Numbered from the stretch's first letter, positions 1 through 8,028 are shown. The stretch is DNA of 10,518 nucleotides from an uncultured Bacteroidota bacterium (GCA_903888395.1 CAISTO010000149.1:1-10518), one strand, 5' to 3'. Numbers and translations: made by a program. The notes: generated from the letters alone by a model not told the origin.

Positions 1-143
1 ATTTATTTCCTTTTTTGCTTTTTAAAATTACTTTCTTAATGATAATGTTTTTGCTTTACAAACAAGTAAAGTATATGATAATAAAGGGTTGCACATCATT
101 TTTAGCTTACCTAAATATGACAATTCAAAATTAAATTATTAAT
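1..143. other. AT-rich flank downstream of ychF, no gene recognised
   Basis: This is the stretch past the 3' end of ychF up to the left edge. It is very AT-rich. A weak all-AT inverted repeat (TTAAATT at 131-137, AATTTAA at 141-147) overlaps the ychF stop codon, but it lacks the G+C-rich stem and T-run of a convincing terminator. One plus-strand frame is open from position 3 to the stop at 132-134. The peptide has no recognisable motif and the frame may simply be open by chance, so no gene is called. Confidence 0.5.
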
Positions 144-1235
144 TTAAACGTTAAATTTAAAATGCATTACATCACCATCATTTACTAAGTATTCTTTTCC
201 TTCCATGCGCAAAGCACCCGCTTCTCTGCATGCCGACTCCGTTCCATATTTTTTAAAATCTTCGTAACTAATTACATCTGCTTTTATAAATCCTCTTTCA
301 AAATCTGTATGAATAACTCCTGCAGCTTGTGGAGCTTTAAAACCATTATTAATTGTCCATGCTCTTACTTCCTGAACACCAGCAGTAAAATAGGTAATTA
401 AGTTTAATAATTTGTAAGATGCTGTAATTAATTTAGCCACGCCACTTTCTGTTAATCCCAAATCATTTAAAAACGAAATTCTATCTTCGTAACTATCTAA
501 TTCAGAAATATCACTTTCAATGGCAGCACTTATAATTATAACTTCAGCTTTTTCGTTTTTAACAATTTCTTTTACTTGATCTACAAATTTATTTCCATTC
601 ACAACAGATGCTTCATCAACGTTACAAACATACATGACTGGCTTATCAGTTAACAAGCATAAATCGGCAATATGTTCTTTATCGTTAGCACTCATTTCTA
701 AAGTTCTAGCCGATTTACCATCGTCTAAATGTGCTTTGTATTTTAACAATACAGTTTCTGCCTTTACTGCATCTTTATCACCTGTTTTAGCAGCACGACT
801 TACTTTTTGAAGCTTTTTTTCAACGGAATCTAAGTCTTTTAATTGTAATTCTGTATCTATAATTTCTTTGTCACGTAATGGATCAACAGTTCCATCCACA
901 TGAATAATATTATCGTCTTCAAAGCAACGCAATACATGAATAATTGCATCTGTTTGACGAATATTTGCTAAAAATTGATTACCCAATCCTTCGCCCCTAC
1001 TCGCTCCTTTTACTAAACCTGCTATGTCTACAATTTCAATTGTTGTAGGTAAAACCCTATTCGGTTTTACTAAACTTTCTAATACATTTAAACGTTCATC
1101 AGGAACAGTAATTACTCCTACGTTAGGTTCAATGGTACAAAAAGGAAAATTTGCTGCTTGCGCTTTTGCATTGCTTAAGCAATTAAATAATGTTGATTTG
1201 CCTACATTTGGTAAGCCTACTATTCCACACTGCAT
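144..1235 (-). CDS. ychF: YchF/OLA1-family P-loop ATPase
   Basis: Universally conserved Obg-related ATPase of the cytoplasm that binds ribosomes; family members are linked to translation and stress responses and prefer ATP to GTP. At 363 residues it has the full length usual for YchF. The Walker A/G1 motif GLPNVGKST lies at residues 7-15 directly after the start, which fixes the ATG. The G3 motif DIAG is at 70-73, followed by the switch-like KGASRGEGLGNQFL segment. The G4 position reads NVDE (205-208), the NxxE form that replaces NKxD and underlies the ATP preference of this subfamily. A charged helical region (about 125-200) matches the coiled-coil insertion, and the last 80 or so residues (ITYFTAGVQEVRAWTI onward) are the TGS domain. 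It lies 108 bases downstream of glmM on the same strand. No Bacteroidota-type promoter was seen in that gap, so read-through from glmM is possible. Confidence 0.97.
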   Translation of the reverse strand: MQCGIVGLPNVGKSTLFNCLSNAKAQAANFPFCTIEPNVGVITVPDERLNVLESLVKPNRVLPTTIEIVDIAGLVKGASRGEGLGNQFLANIRQTDAIIHVLRCFEDDNIIHVDGTVDPLRDKEIIDTELQLKDLDSVEKKLQKVSRAAKTGDKDAVKAETVLLKYKAHLDDGKSARTLEMSANDKEHIADLCLLTDKPVMYVCNVDEASVVNGNKFVDQVKEIVKNEKAEVIIISAAIESDISELDSYEDRISFLNDLGLTESGVAKLITASYKLLNLITYFTAGVQEVRAWTINNGFKAPQAAGVIHTDFERGFIKADVISYEDFKKYGTESACREAGALRMEGKEYLVNDGDVMHFKFNV

Positions 1236-1239
1236 TTTT

Positions 1240-1277
1240 TAGTTGATAGTTGTTAGTTGATAGTTGTTAGTTGATAG
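1240..1277. repeat. 14-base tandem repeat, 2.7 copies, in ychF leader
   Basis: The unit TAGTTGATAGTTGT occurs at 1240-1253 and 1254-1267, followed by a 10-base partial unit at 1268-1277, all identical. The unit itself splits into two related halves (TAGTTGA and TAGTTGT). The array ends four bases upstream of the ychF start codon, so any ychF transcript would carry it at the 5' end of the coding region. Copy number could change by replication slippage. Short repeats of this kind are, from memory, common between genes in Bacteroidota; no function is claimed. Confidence 0.9.
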
Positions 1278-1343
1278 CTTATGGCAGCTAACAGGTTGAG
1301 AATATTTTTTTTTATATTTTTCGGCCAGAAGCCAGTAACTATT

Positions 1344-2762
1344 TTACTGTCCGTTAATAATTTGTTTCATATCCATTATTATTTTTTCTGCTAAATGGTT
1401 TGCAGTTGCTTCACTTTTACTTTCAGCATATATTCTAATAATGGCTTCGGTATTACTTCTACGTAAATGAACCCATTCATTATCAAATTCTATTTTTACA
1501 CCGTCAACAGTATTGATAGGTTGTTTTTTATATTTTTCTTTAATACCACTTAAAAGCTCATCAATATTGATGTTTGAATCTAAATCAATTTTCTTTTTAG
1601 CAATGGTATAATCGGGATAAGAAGAACGAAGGATAGAACATAATTTATCGCTTTTTGCCAAATGAGTTAAAAATAATGCAATGCCAACCATGGCATCTCT
1701 TCCATAATGTAATTCAGGGAAAATTATACCTCCATTACCTTCTCCTCCAATAACAGCTTTGGTTTCCTTCATCATGGCAACTACATTTACTTCACCAACA
1801 GCACTTGCATTGTAATTTCCACTGTGTTTTTCGGTAATATCTCTTAAAGCTCTTGTTGATGAAAGATTTGAAACAGTATTTTTAATAAAACCATTTTTCT
1901 TTAAATTTTCATCACTTACATTATTTAAAACATAATCGGCTACTGCTACTAAAGTATATTCTTCACCAAACATACTTCCATCTTCATTGACCAAAGCAAG
2001 TCTATCCACATCAGGATCTACCACAATTCCTAAATCAGCTTTCTGACGAATAACTTCGTTTGAAATAGCAGTTAAATTTTCAGGAAGTGGCTCAGGATTA
2101 TGCGGGAATTTACCATCAGGAGTACAGAATATTTCTACAATATCATCTACGCCTAAAGCTTTTAAAAGCATAGGAATTGCAATGCCACCAGTTGAATTTA
2201 CAGCATCTACAACAATTTTAAACTTTTTTAATTTAATTGCTTCTACATCAACTAAATCAAGTTTTAAGATTTCGTCAATATGTTTTTGAATATAATCTTT
2301 TTTCTCAGTAATTTTTCCAAGTTTATCTACATCAGCAAACTCAATATTCCCTGATTCAGCAATAGATAACATCTGTTTTCCAAGTTCATCTGAAATAAAT
2401 TCACCTTTGCTATTTAATAATTTTAATGCATTCCATTGTTTTGGATTATGACTTGCAGTTAATATAATTCCACCTTGAGCGGCTTCCATTACAACTGCCA
2501 TTTCTACTGTTGGAGTTGTACTCAAACCTAGGTCTATCACATCTATTCCCAAACCATTTAAAGTAGCGCAAACCAAACGATTTACCATATCCCCACTTAT
2601 TCTTGCATCTCTGCCAACTATTACCTTACAAGCTACGGATTCTTGTTTAATCATGCTACCATAAGCAGCTGTGAATTTTACTACATCAATAGGTGTTAAT
2701 GAATTTCCACTTTGCCCCCCAATTGTCCCCCTGATACCTGAAATTGATTTTATTAATGTCAA
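1344..2762 (-). CDS. glmM: Phosphoglucosamine mutase (alpha-D-phosphohexomutase family)
   Basis: Interconverts glucosamine-6-phosphate and glucosamine-1-phosphate on the way to UDP-GlcNAc for peptidoglycan and envelope glycans; cytoplasmic, Mg-dependent. All four family signatures are present: the catalytic phosphoserine loop TASHNP (102-107, Ser104), the metal loop DPDVDR (249-254, three Asp ligands), the sugar-specificity loop GGEGNGG (339-345) and the phosphate-binding loop RRSNTEAIIRIYAES (434-448). Length 472 is normal for the Bacteroidota form. The start codon is TTG at 2760-2762. The upstream frame reaches a TAG within about 35 bases with no ATG or GTG, and the next Met is residue 37, which would delete the conserved SGIRGTIGG opening, so TTG is the best choice. 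The GEGNGG loop resembles archaeal-type GlmM rather than E. coli GlmM. Phosphomannomutase activity cannot be excluded by eye. Confidence 0.88.
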   Translation of the reverse strand: MTLIKSISGIRGTIGGQSGNSLTPIDVVKFTAAYGSMIKQESVACKVIVGRDARISGDMVNRLVCATLNGLGIDVIDLGLSTTPTVEMAVVMEAAQGGIILTASHNPKQWNALKLLNSKGEFISDELGKQMLSIAESGNIEFADVDKLGKITEKKDYIQKHIDEILKLDLVDVEAIKLKKFKIVVDAVNSTGGIAIPMLLKALGVDDIVEIFCTPDGKFPHNPEPLPENLTAISNEVIRQKADLGIVVDPDVDRLALVNEDGSMFGEEYTLVAVADYVLNNVSDENLKKNGFIKNTVSNLSSTRALRDITEKHSGNYNASAVGEVNVVAMMKETKAVIGGEGNGGIIFPELHYGRDAMVGIALFLTHLAKSDKLCSILRSSYPDYTIAKKKIDLDSNINIDELLSGIKEKYKKQPINTVDGVKIEFDNEWVHLRRSNTEAIIRIYAESKSEATANHLAEKIIMDMKQIINGQ

Positions 2763-2912
2763 AACTTTTTTTAAATTTAGTGGCGCAAAATAAGGCTATA
2801 TAATCATTTGTTAAAACTTTAAATGCTTTTTAAATAAAAAAATACTCAAACAAATAATAAACAATGATTTAGTATTTCATTTAAACATTATAAATTGAAA
2901 AAATACCTTAAA
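2763..2912. other. AT-rich spacer between ompP1-like gene and glmM
   Basis: This spacer would hold any separate glmM promoter. On the minus strand TTATTTTG lies about 25 bases before the TTG start, a 7-of-8 match to the Bacteroidota -7 box TAnnTTTG, but no TTG/TTTG sits at a suitable distance upstream. No stable terminator hairpin for the OMPP1-like gene is visible. Read-through from upstream therefore remains possible. Confidence 0.35.
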
Positions 2913-4433
2913 TTAAAACCTAAAACCTGCAGTAACTAAAAAATTCATCATGGTAAATTGATTTTCGGCAGAGTAACTTGTTCTTCCTTTTTCTGTTAAT
3001 TGATAAGGAGTTTGATAGTTCGTATTCCATGTATAAACCATTGCACCGTCTATATAAAAATCGGAACTATAATTATCAACCGAGGGAAATAAAAAACCTA
3101 AACCACCTGAAATACTTTGAGTTGGATTATCGAGCGAAACTCCAGTAGAACTTGAATTGAAAGGACTTCCATAATAAGCATATCCAGCTCTAAATCTCGA
3201 ATTTTTATAACGCAATTCAGATCCAACTCTAACATTATTTGCAACTGTATAATTGCTTTTTACAGCAGCATTTGCATTTATAAACTCATAATTACTAGCT
3301 GTTAACCTTGCCGATTTGTAGTCTACTTGATCCCAATCAACTGAAATAAAACCTAATTTTGGATGAATTAATGCAGCGCTTACTGTTAATTTTGAAGGAG
3401 TTACTAAATCATAATCAAAGTAATCTGTTCTTTCTGTTGCACTGTAAAAATAACTGTTTGAATTAGCTGTTGAATTTAAACCATAACTGTATTCGTCTTT
3501 TAAATTTAAACGAACTGGAGTGGTATAACTTAAACCTGCTCTAAAATAATCTGTTGGTTTTAAAATAAACCCAAATCTTCCTCCAATTCCTGTTCCTTGA
3601 GTTTTAACTTTTGTTGTAAAATCTGTTGAAAATAAATTTGAACTACTGCTTCTACTCAACACTTTTTCTTTAAAAACATTAGATGATTCGTAGTTTACAT
3701 TTTGAAACAACAATGATGCACCAAAGTATAAAAAGTTTGAAATGTTTAAACCACTCGAAAAATTATATTCGTTTATTCTACCAGTTATTTGGCTGATATT
3801 TGACTGACGAATTGAAAATGTATCCTTATTACTAGTAAAAATAGAACCAAATTTTTGAGGATTAATGCTATCAATTAAATAGGTCCAATAAGCCATTCCC
3901 GAAATATCATTTACATAACTGTTTGCTGCATTGTTAATACTTCTTCCATTTGCTTGCTCAGCAAAATAATCACTGATACTAGATTTAGTATTTATGCCAG
4001 AAAAAATACTGTTTTGGTTAAAATCATTCAATCTATTTACTGCAAATCCAAATGAATAACTCACTAAATCTTTGGTTTCATCGCCATTAAACCCTTGCTG
4101 TACTTTGGTAAATACCAAACCAAATTGAGGAATGTTTAATCCAGTTTTTGATTCTGTATTTATACTTCCAATATATTTGCTATCAATTAAATAAGAAGTA
4201 ACAGCTAAACTTCCTGATATTTCATTTCTTCTGTATAAAGCTATTCCCGCTGGGTTGATTGCAATGGCACTGGCATCCGCACCTAAGGCACCAAAAGCAC
4301 CACCTGCACCTAGAACTCGAGCTGAACCAAATAATTTGTTTTGCGAATATCGCAATGCATCTTGTTCATTTTGTGCAAAAGCATAAAATGTAAGGCAAAT
4401 GCTAAATGTTGCCAATATTGATTTTTTTAACAT
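2913..4433 (-). CDS. OMPP1/FadL/TodX-family outer-membrane transport protein
   Basis: Predicted outer-membrane beta-barrel of the FadL-type family, whose characterised members let hydrophobic molecules such as long-chain fatty acids or aromatics cross the outer membrane; the substrate here is unknown. Residues 1-20 form a Sec signal peptide (KK, hydrophobic core, AFA before Q21). The mature N-terminus carries the family signature: FGSARVLGAGGAFGALGADASA followed by INPAGIALYRRNE (about 35-71), with the NPAG element at 60-63. The rest alternates polar and aromatic residues as barrel strands do (for example YFRAGLSYTTPVRLNL, RFRAGYAYYGSPF) and ends in a strand with terminal Phe (VTAGFRF), the usual BAM recognition end. 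Length 506 fits. It lies 56 bases downstream of the lipoprotein gene on the same strand and probably shares its transcript. An acyl-CoA synthetase gene lies nearby in the opposite direction, which would suit fatty-acid uptake, but that link is inference. Confidence 0.85.
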   Translation of the reverse strand: MLKKSILATFSICLTFYAFAQNEQDALRYSQNKLFGSARVLGAGGAFGALGADASAIAINPAGIALYRRNEISGSLAVTSYLIDSKYIGSINTESKTGLNIPQFGLVFTKVQQGFNGDETKDLVSYSFGFAVNRLNDFNQNSIFSGINTKSSISDYFAEQANGRSINNAANSYVNDISGMAYWTYLIDSINPQKFGSIFTSNKDTFSIRQSNISQITGRINEYNFSSGLNISNFLYFGASLLFQNVNYESSNVFKEKVLSRSSSSNLFSTDFTTKVKTQGTGIGGRFGFILKPTDYFRAGLSYTTPVRLNLKDEYSYGLNSTANSNSYFYSATERTDYFDYDLVTPSKLTVSAALIHPKLGFISVDWDQVDYKSARLTASNYEFINANAAVKSNYTVANNVRVGSELRYKNSRFRAGYAYYGSPFNSSSTGVSLDNPTQSISGGLGFLFPSVDNYSSDFYIDGAMVYTWNTNYQTPYQLTEKGRTSYSAENQFTMMNFLVTAGFRF

Positions 4434-4489
4434 AAAAATAAATGTTTAAATTTTAAAGAAACTTCAATTTTACTTAATAAAAATATTAT

Positions 4490-5791
4490 TTAACGAGGAC
4501 GTGAAACTCCTCCTCCACCGCCACTGCTTCTTCCACCTCCGCCACCTGATGAACCACCGCTAAAACCACTGCCACCAGCATTTGATCGTGGCGTATTATA
4601 AGAAGGTGGATTATAATTAGGTTGGGTATAAGTTGGTGGAGTATAATTTGGTTGTGTATAGGTTGGAGTTTGTGGATTGGTCTCTGATCTTACTGCATTT
4701 GGTGTTTGAATTGGTGCGGGATTGGCATATTGCGGATTAGCATTTCTAAATTCAGTTTGACGATTGTTGTTTTCAACCGAGCGATCATATGTAGAATAAT
4801 TTGGCGTTGTATGCTCTGAATTCCTTGGAGCAACATATTGAACGCCATTTGGTGTAGTTATTAGAGTACCTGTATTTCCTGATGACCTAGCTTGATTTGG
4901 CTGATCAATAATATTTTGATTTGGAACTTCATCACCATTAGAACGCTTGATGGTTTTTAACGGATTTGGGTTTGGATTATCTATAGTACCACCATTGGTT
5001 GCTGGTAAATTACTTCCAATAACTTGTCGTGGTCTTGATTGGGAAGGATTACTTTTAGGAGTTTCGCTTGAATAGTTACCCCAATTATTATAATTAGGAT
5101 AATAGTTATTGAAACCATAAGGATTATAAAAATTATTAAATACAAATGGATTACAAAAATAGGGATTGTAAAATGAATTGAATCCGAAATTATTAAATCC
5201 AAAACCTATTCCTGTATTCCAAACATTAAAATTATTGTATCCAAAATTTATTGATGGCCCAAAACCATAATTTCCCCAACCATTATTGTAACCAAAGTTG
5301 TTACAATAATCATAATTATTTCCATAACCGTTATAATATCCAAAATTATTAAAATTATTACTGTAAAATCTTCTATTATTAAGTCGGGCTAATCTTCTTT
5401 GTTGTTTGCGTTCTGCTTTAGCTAGCAAATATTCATCTCTTAAACTAAAAGGAGGCATTTTATAAGCTTGGTATGTTGCCGAAAGTTCAGGATGTATTTT
5501 ATAAAAAGAATCCTGATTTGACTTATAAATTGGATAACCAATTACAGCATTTGGATTAGCTGTTCCATTATCATTATAGTAACCCTCAGTTTTATTTGGA
5601 TCTACTTTAGAAGGAAAATCTCTCTTTATTTTTCCAACGTCAACAGTAGGAATAATTGTTTTTTCTTTATTAGAATTATCTGTTGATGAATAATAAAGAT
5701 CATCATCAGCGGAAACTGGCTGATTTAAAAGCGCACATGAGCTAATGAAAAAAGCTAATGTAAAAATGGCTAAAAACGATTTAACTTTCAT
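4490..5791 (-). CDS. Low-complexity lipoprotein (Asn/Tyr-, Pro- and Gly-rich)
   Basis: Function not recognised. Residues 1-18 are a lipoprotein signal peptide (MKVKSF, hydrophobic core, ISS before Cys19), so the product should be membrane-anchored by lipidated Cys19. An acidic patch (SADDD, 27-31) follows, then DLYYSS; DDxYYS just behind the lipid anchor is a pattern I associate with Bacteroidota lipoproteins encoded beside OMPP1 genes (from memory). Residues 50-125 are of mixed composition and may fold. A basic cluster (128-141) precedes a region almost entirely of Asn, Tyr, Phe and Gly (about 142-240). Then come a Pro/Asn-rich linker, tandem YTQPNY-like repeats (378-399), and a Gly/Ser tail (405-429) ending SRPR. 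Such composition suggests an extended, possibly self-associating surface or periplasmic protein. It lies immediately upstream of the OMPP1-like gene, so the two products may work together. Confidence 0.75.
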   Translation of the reverse strand: MKVKSFLAIFTLAFFISSCALLNQPVSADDDLYYSSTDNSNKEKTIIPTVDVGKIKRDFPSKVDPNKTEGYYNDNGTANPNAVIGYPIYKSNQDSFYKIHPELSATYQAYKMPPFSLRDEYLLAKAERKQQRRLARLNNRRFYSNNFNNFGYYNGYGNNYDYCNNFGYNNGWGNYGFGPSINFGYNNFNVWNTGIGFGFNNFGFNSFYNPYFCNPFVFNNFYNPYGFNNYYPNYNNWGNYSSETPKSNPSQSRPRQVIGSNLPATNGGTIDNPNPNPLKTIKRSNGDEVPNQNIIDQPNQARSSGNTGTLITTPNGVQYVAPRNSEHTTPNYSTYDRSVENNNRQTEFRNANPQYANPAPIQTPNAVRSETNPQTPTYTQPNYTPPTYTQPNYNPPSYNTPRSNAGGSGFSGGSSGGGGGRSSGGGGGVSRPR

Positions 5792-5860
5792 ACTATTATA
5801 TTTGTTAATTGATTATACAAAACAAAGAAATTTTTTGACTAATAACTATACCATTAATGT

Positions 5861-5889
5861 AAAAATTATGATATCACTAATAAATCAAA
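5861..5889 (-). promoter_or_regulatory. Candidate Bacteroidota-type promoter for lipoprotein/OMPP1 genes
   Basis: On the minus strand TTTG (5886-5889) is followed after 17 bases by TAATTTTT (5861-5868). This is a 7-of-8 match to the -7 consensus TAnnTTTG, with a TTG-to-box spacing inside the 17-23 range described for Flavobacterium promoters. Transcription from here would give a leader of about 60 bases. In DNA this AT-rich such matches arise easily, so confidence is low. Confidence 0.28.
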
Positions 5890-5951
5890 AATTTTAGAAA
5901 AAAATATTCCAAATATTGAGCCAAAAAAATTTAAATTATTGATTTCAACTA

Positions 5952-6035
5952 AAATAAATGGCATTTCAGTACAAAAAGCGAATTATTTAATGTAATTTTT
6001 TGCAAAAACTGCAATTGTACTTTCAAATAAATGCC
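5952..6035. promoter_or_regulatory. Inverted repeats upstream of acyl-CoA synthetase, possible operator
   Basis: GGCATTT (5960-5966) is matched by AAATGCC (6029-6035). Inside them lies a small perfect inverted repeat, TTGCA (6000-6004) and TGCAA (6010-6014), with five bases between. AAATAAATG is also repeated directly at 5952-5960 and 6025-6033. The set lies 35-118 bases before the acyl-CoA synthetase start, where a repressor site would be expected. No clear TTTG/TAnnTTTG promoter was found on the plus strand. This is suggestive only. Confidence 0.2.
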
Positions 6036-6069
6036 TTTTATTCGCAAACAGAATAAATAAAAAAAAACT

Positions 6070-7962
6070 ATGTTTGAAATAATTACTGAAAAATACAAAG
6101 ACTTTAAATCACTTCATTATTTTTTGCGTCATACGGCATACGTTATCAATAAGCCAAGCGATACTTATTTACAAGTGAAGAGAAATGACAGGTATGAAGA
6201 TATCACTTATGCCCAAGTTTTTGAACAATTAAACGCCATTTCGGCCTATTTATATGATAAAGGCTTACGCAAAGGCGATAAAGCAGCTTTATTAATTGAA
6301 AATTGTCCTGAATACATTTGTTACGACCAAGCTTTAATGCAACTTGGAATTGTAAATGTTTCAGTGTATCCAACTTCTTCAGAGTCTGACATACAACATA
6401 TTATCAACGATTCAGCATCTCAAATAATATTAGTAGGCACACCTTTTTTATTAAAAAGAGTAAAAAAAATAAAAGAAAATTGCCCAACTTTAAAAAACAT
6501 AATTACCACTTTTGAGGCGGAAGGTGAAAACATTATTTCATATCAAAAAGTAATTGAACAAGGAAACGTTTTATATGAAAATACAAAAGAGTTAATCGAA
6601 CAAGAATTAGAAAAAGTAACCTACGATGATTTATCATGTTTACTTTATACCTCGGGAACTACAGGAAAACCTAAAGGAGCCATGCTTACACACAATAATT
6701 TTATGAGTAACATCGTAATGGCCGATTTATTGTTGCCAATTGTAAGCAAAGATTATACTTTTTTATCGTTCCTACCACTTTGCCATGTATATGAAAGAAC
6801 CTGTACTTATTATTTCAGTACCTTTAAAGGTTTTAAAGTTGCTTTTGCCCAAAGTTTAGAAGCTTTAACAAGCAATATTCAAGAAGTAAAACCTCGTGCA
6901 ATACTTACAGTTCCTCGTCTTTTGGAAAGAATAGAAGATAGAGTTCGAAAAAGCGTTGCTACTTCTGGCGGTTACAAAGAAATTATTTTTAATTGGGCAA
7001 TTAAAGCAGGTGAAAAACGAAGAATAAATAAAGAGAATGATAAGGGTAATGGGCTGTTTTTAAATATACAATTGGCCATTGCTGAAAAACTTGTTTTTGC
7101 ACAAATAAAAGAACGTTTGGGTGGAAAAATGAGTGTAATGGTAAGTGGTGGTGGTGCTTTACCAAAACATGTTGGCGAGTTTTTTGGCAATTTAGAAATG
7201 TTAGTGATTGAAGGATATGGTTTAACAGAAACATCACCATTTGTATGTGCGAATGAAATTCACAGACAAATATGGGGAACAGTTGGAAGAATAGGCCAAG
7301 CCAATGAAGTTGCTATTCAACACGTTGAAACCAAAGAAATAATTACGCTACAAACTTATGATTCTTATAATCCAACTTTTGAATCGGGCGAAGGTGAAAT
7401 TTTAGTGCGTGGATTAAATGTAATGAAAGGTTATTGGAATTTACCTGAAGAAACTGCTGCTGCAATAGACAGCGATGGTTGGTTACACACTGGCGATGTG
7501 GGTAAATTTGAAAAAGGATATTTGAAAATTACGGATAGAATAAAAAATATTATTGTTAATTCATTTGGTAAAAATATATACCCCACTCCTATTGAAAATG
7601 TGTATATGAAATCAACTAAAATTGAACAAATTTTTTTAATAGGCGATGGTCAAGAATATTTAACAGCGTTGATTGTTCCAAGCAAAGAAGAATTAAAAGA
7701 AAAGTTTAATTTAAAAGAAGATTTTTTCAAACAAGATGATGAATTTATTCGTGAAAAAGAAATTATTGAATGGATGGAAGAAGACATGAAGAAATTGGAA
7801 GTGAATTTGGGTAAATACGAAAGAGTTAAGCATTTTGCATTGAAACGCTTACCCTTTACCTTGGATGCGGGAGAAATGACTCCTACCCTAAAAATTAAAC
7901 GTAAAGTGGTTGAAACCAAATACAATGATGAAATTAAAAGTATTTATGTAAATGTAAGTTAG
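6070..7962 (+). CDS. Long-chain acyl-CoA synthetase (FAA1 family, AMP-forming)
   Basis: Activates long-chain fatty acids to acyl-CoA using ATP and CoA through an acyl-adenylate; acts at the inner face of the cytoplasmic membrane. The 630 residues carry every core motif of the adenylate-forming family: the P-loop YTSGTTGKPKG (193-203), the LPLCHVYER segment (235-243), EGYGLTETSP (381-390), GWLHTGDVG (470-478, Asp476 for ribose binding), the hinge ITDRIKNIIVNSFGKNIYP (about 487-505) and the C-terminal PTLKIKRK (605-612) containing the catalytic Lys. The long insert between the P-loop and EGYGLTETSP, and the overall length, favour the COG1022/FAA1 long-chain group over acetyl-CoA synthetase. The start is the ATG after an A-rich leader. 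It diverges from the lipoprotein/OMPP1 genes and is followed after 99 bases by comA. Chain-length preference cannot be read from the sequence. Confidence 0.94.
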   Translation: MFEIITEKYKDFKSLHYFLRHTAYVINKPSDTYLQVKRNDRYEDITYAQVFEQLNAISAYLYDKGLRKGDKAALLIENCPEYICYDQALMQLGIVNVSVYPTSSESDIQHIINDSASQIILVGTPFLLKRVKKIKENCPTLKNIITTFEAEGENIISYQKVIEQGNVLYENTKELIEQELEKVTYDDLSCLLYTSGTTGKPKGAMLTHNNFMSNIVMADLLLPIVSKDYTFLSFLPLCHVYERTCTYYFSTFKGFKVAFAQSLEALTSNIQEVKPRAILTVPRLLERIEDRVRKSVATSGGYKEIIFNWAIKAGEKRRINKENDKGNGLFLNIQLAIAEKLVFAQIKERLGGKMSVMVSGGGALPKHVGEFFGNLEMLVIEGYGLTETSPFVCANEIHRQIWGTVGRIGQANEVAIQHVETKEIITLQTYDSYNPTFESGEGEILVRGLNVMKGYWNLPEETAAAIDSDGWLHTGDVGKFEKGYLKITDRIKNIIVNSFGKNIYPTPIENVYMKSTKIEQIFLIGDGQEYLTALIVPSKEELKEKFNLKEDFFKQDDEFIREKEIIEWMEEDMKKLEVNLGKYERVKHFALKRLPFTLDAGEMTPTLKIKRKVVETKYNDEIKSIYVNVS

Positions 7963-7968
7963 GTTTTC

Positions 7969-8028
7969 TATCAACTATTTTATTGATAAATTTTATATTA
8001 AAGAAAATGCTAAATCTATTATTTTAGC
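7969..8028. other. Two small hairpins between acyl-CoA synthetase and comA
   Basis: TATCAA (7969-7974) pairs with TTGATA (7983-7988) over an 8-base loop, and GCTAAA (8009-8014) pairs with TTTAGC (8023-8028) over an 8-base loop. Both stems are only six pairs and AT-rich, without a clean following T-run. They could be a weak terminator or processing sites separating the two genes, or chance in AT-rich DNA. Confidence 0.25.

Noticed and set aside
3..134. Plus-strand frame open from the left edge to a TAA at 132-134
   Set aside because: It might be the tail of a convergent gene, but the 43 codons show no motif and the composition is that of generic AT-rich DNA, so no partial gene is called.
1344..1368. 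CAGTAA/TTACTG hairpin at the glmM stop as a terminator
   Set aside because: On the minus strand CAGTAA (1343-1348) and TTACTG (1332-1337) can pair, but the stem is six weak pairs, overlaps the stop codon and is followed by A-rich rather than T-rich sequence.
4981..5202. Second minus-strand frame inside the lipoprotein gene
   Set aside because: It is rich in Ile because the Asn/Tyr codons of the lipoprotein (AAT, TAT) are read out of frame; it is a shadow of the low-complexity region.
6972..7925. Antisense open frames across the acyl-CoA synthetase
   Set aside because: They overlap strongly conserved motifs of the sense protein and have no recognisable features of their own.
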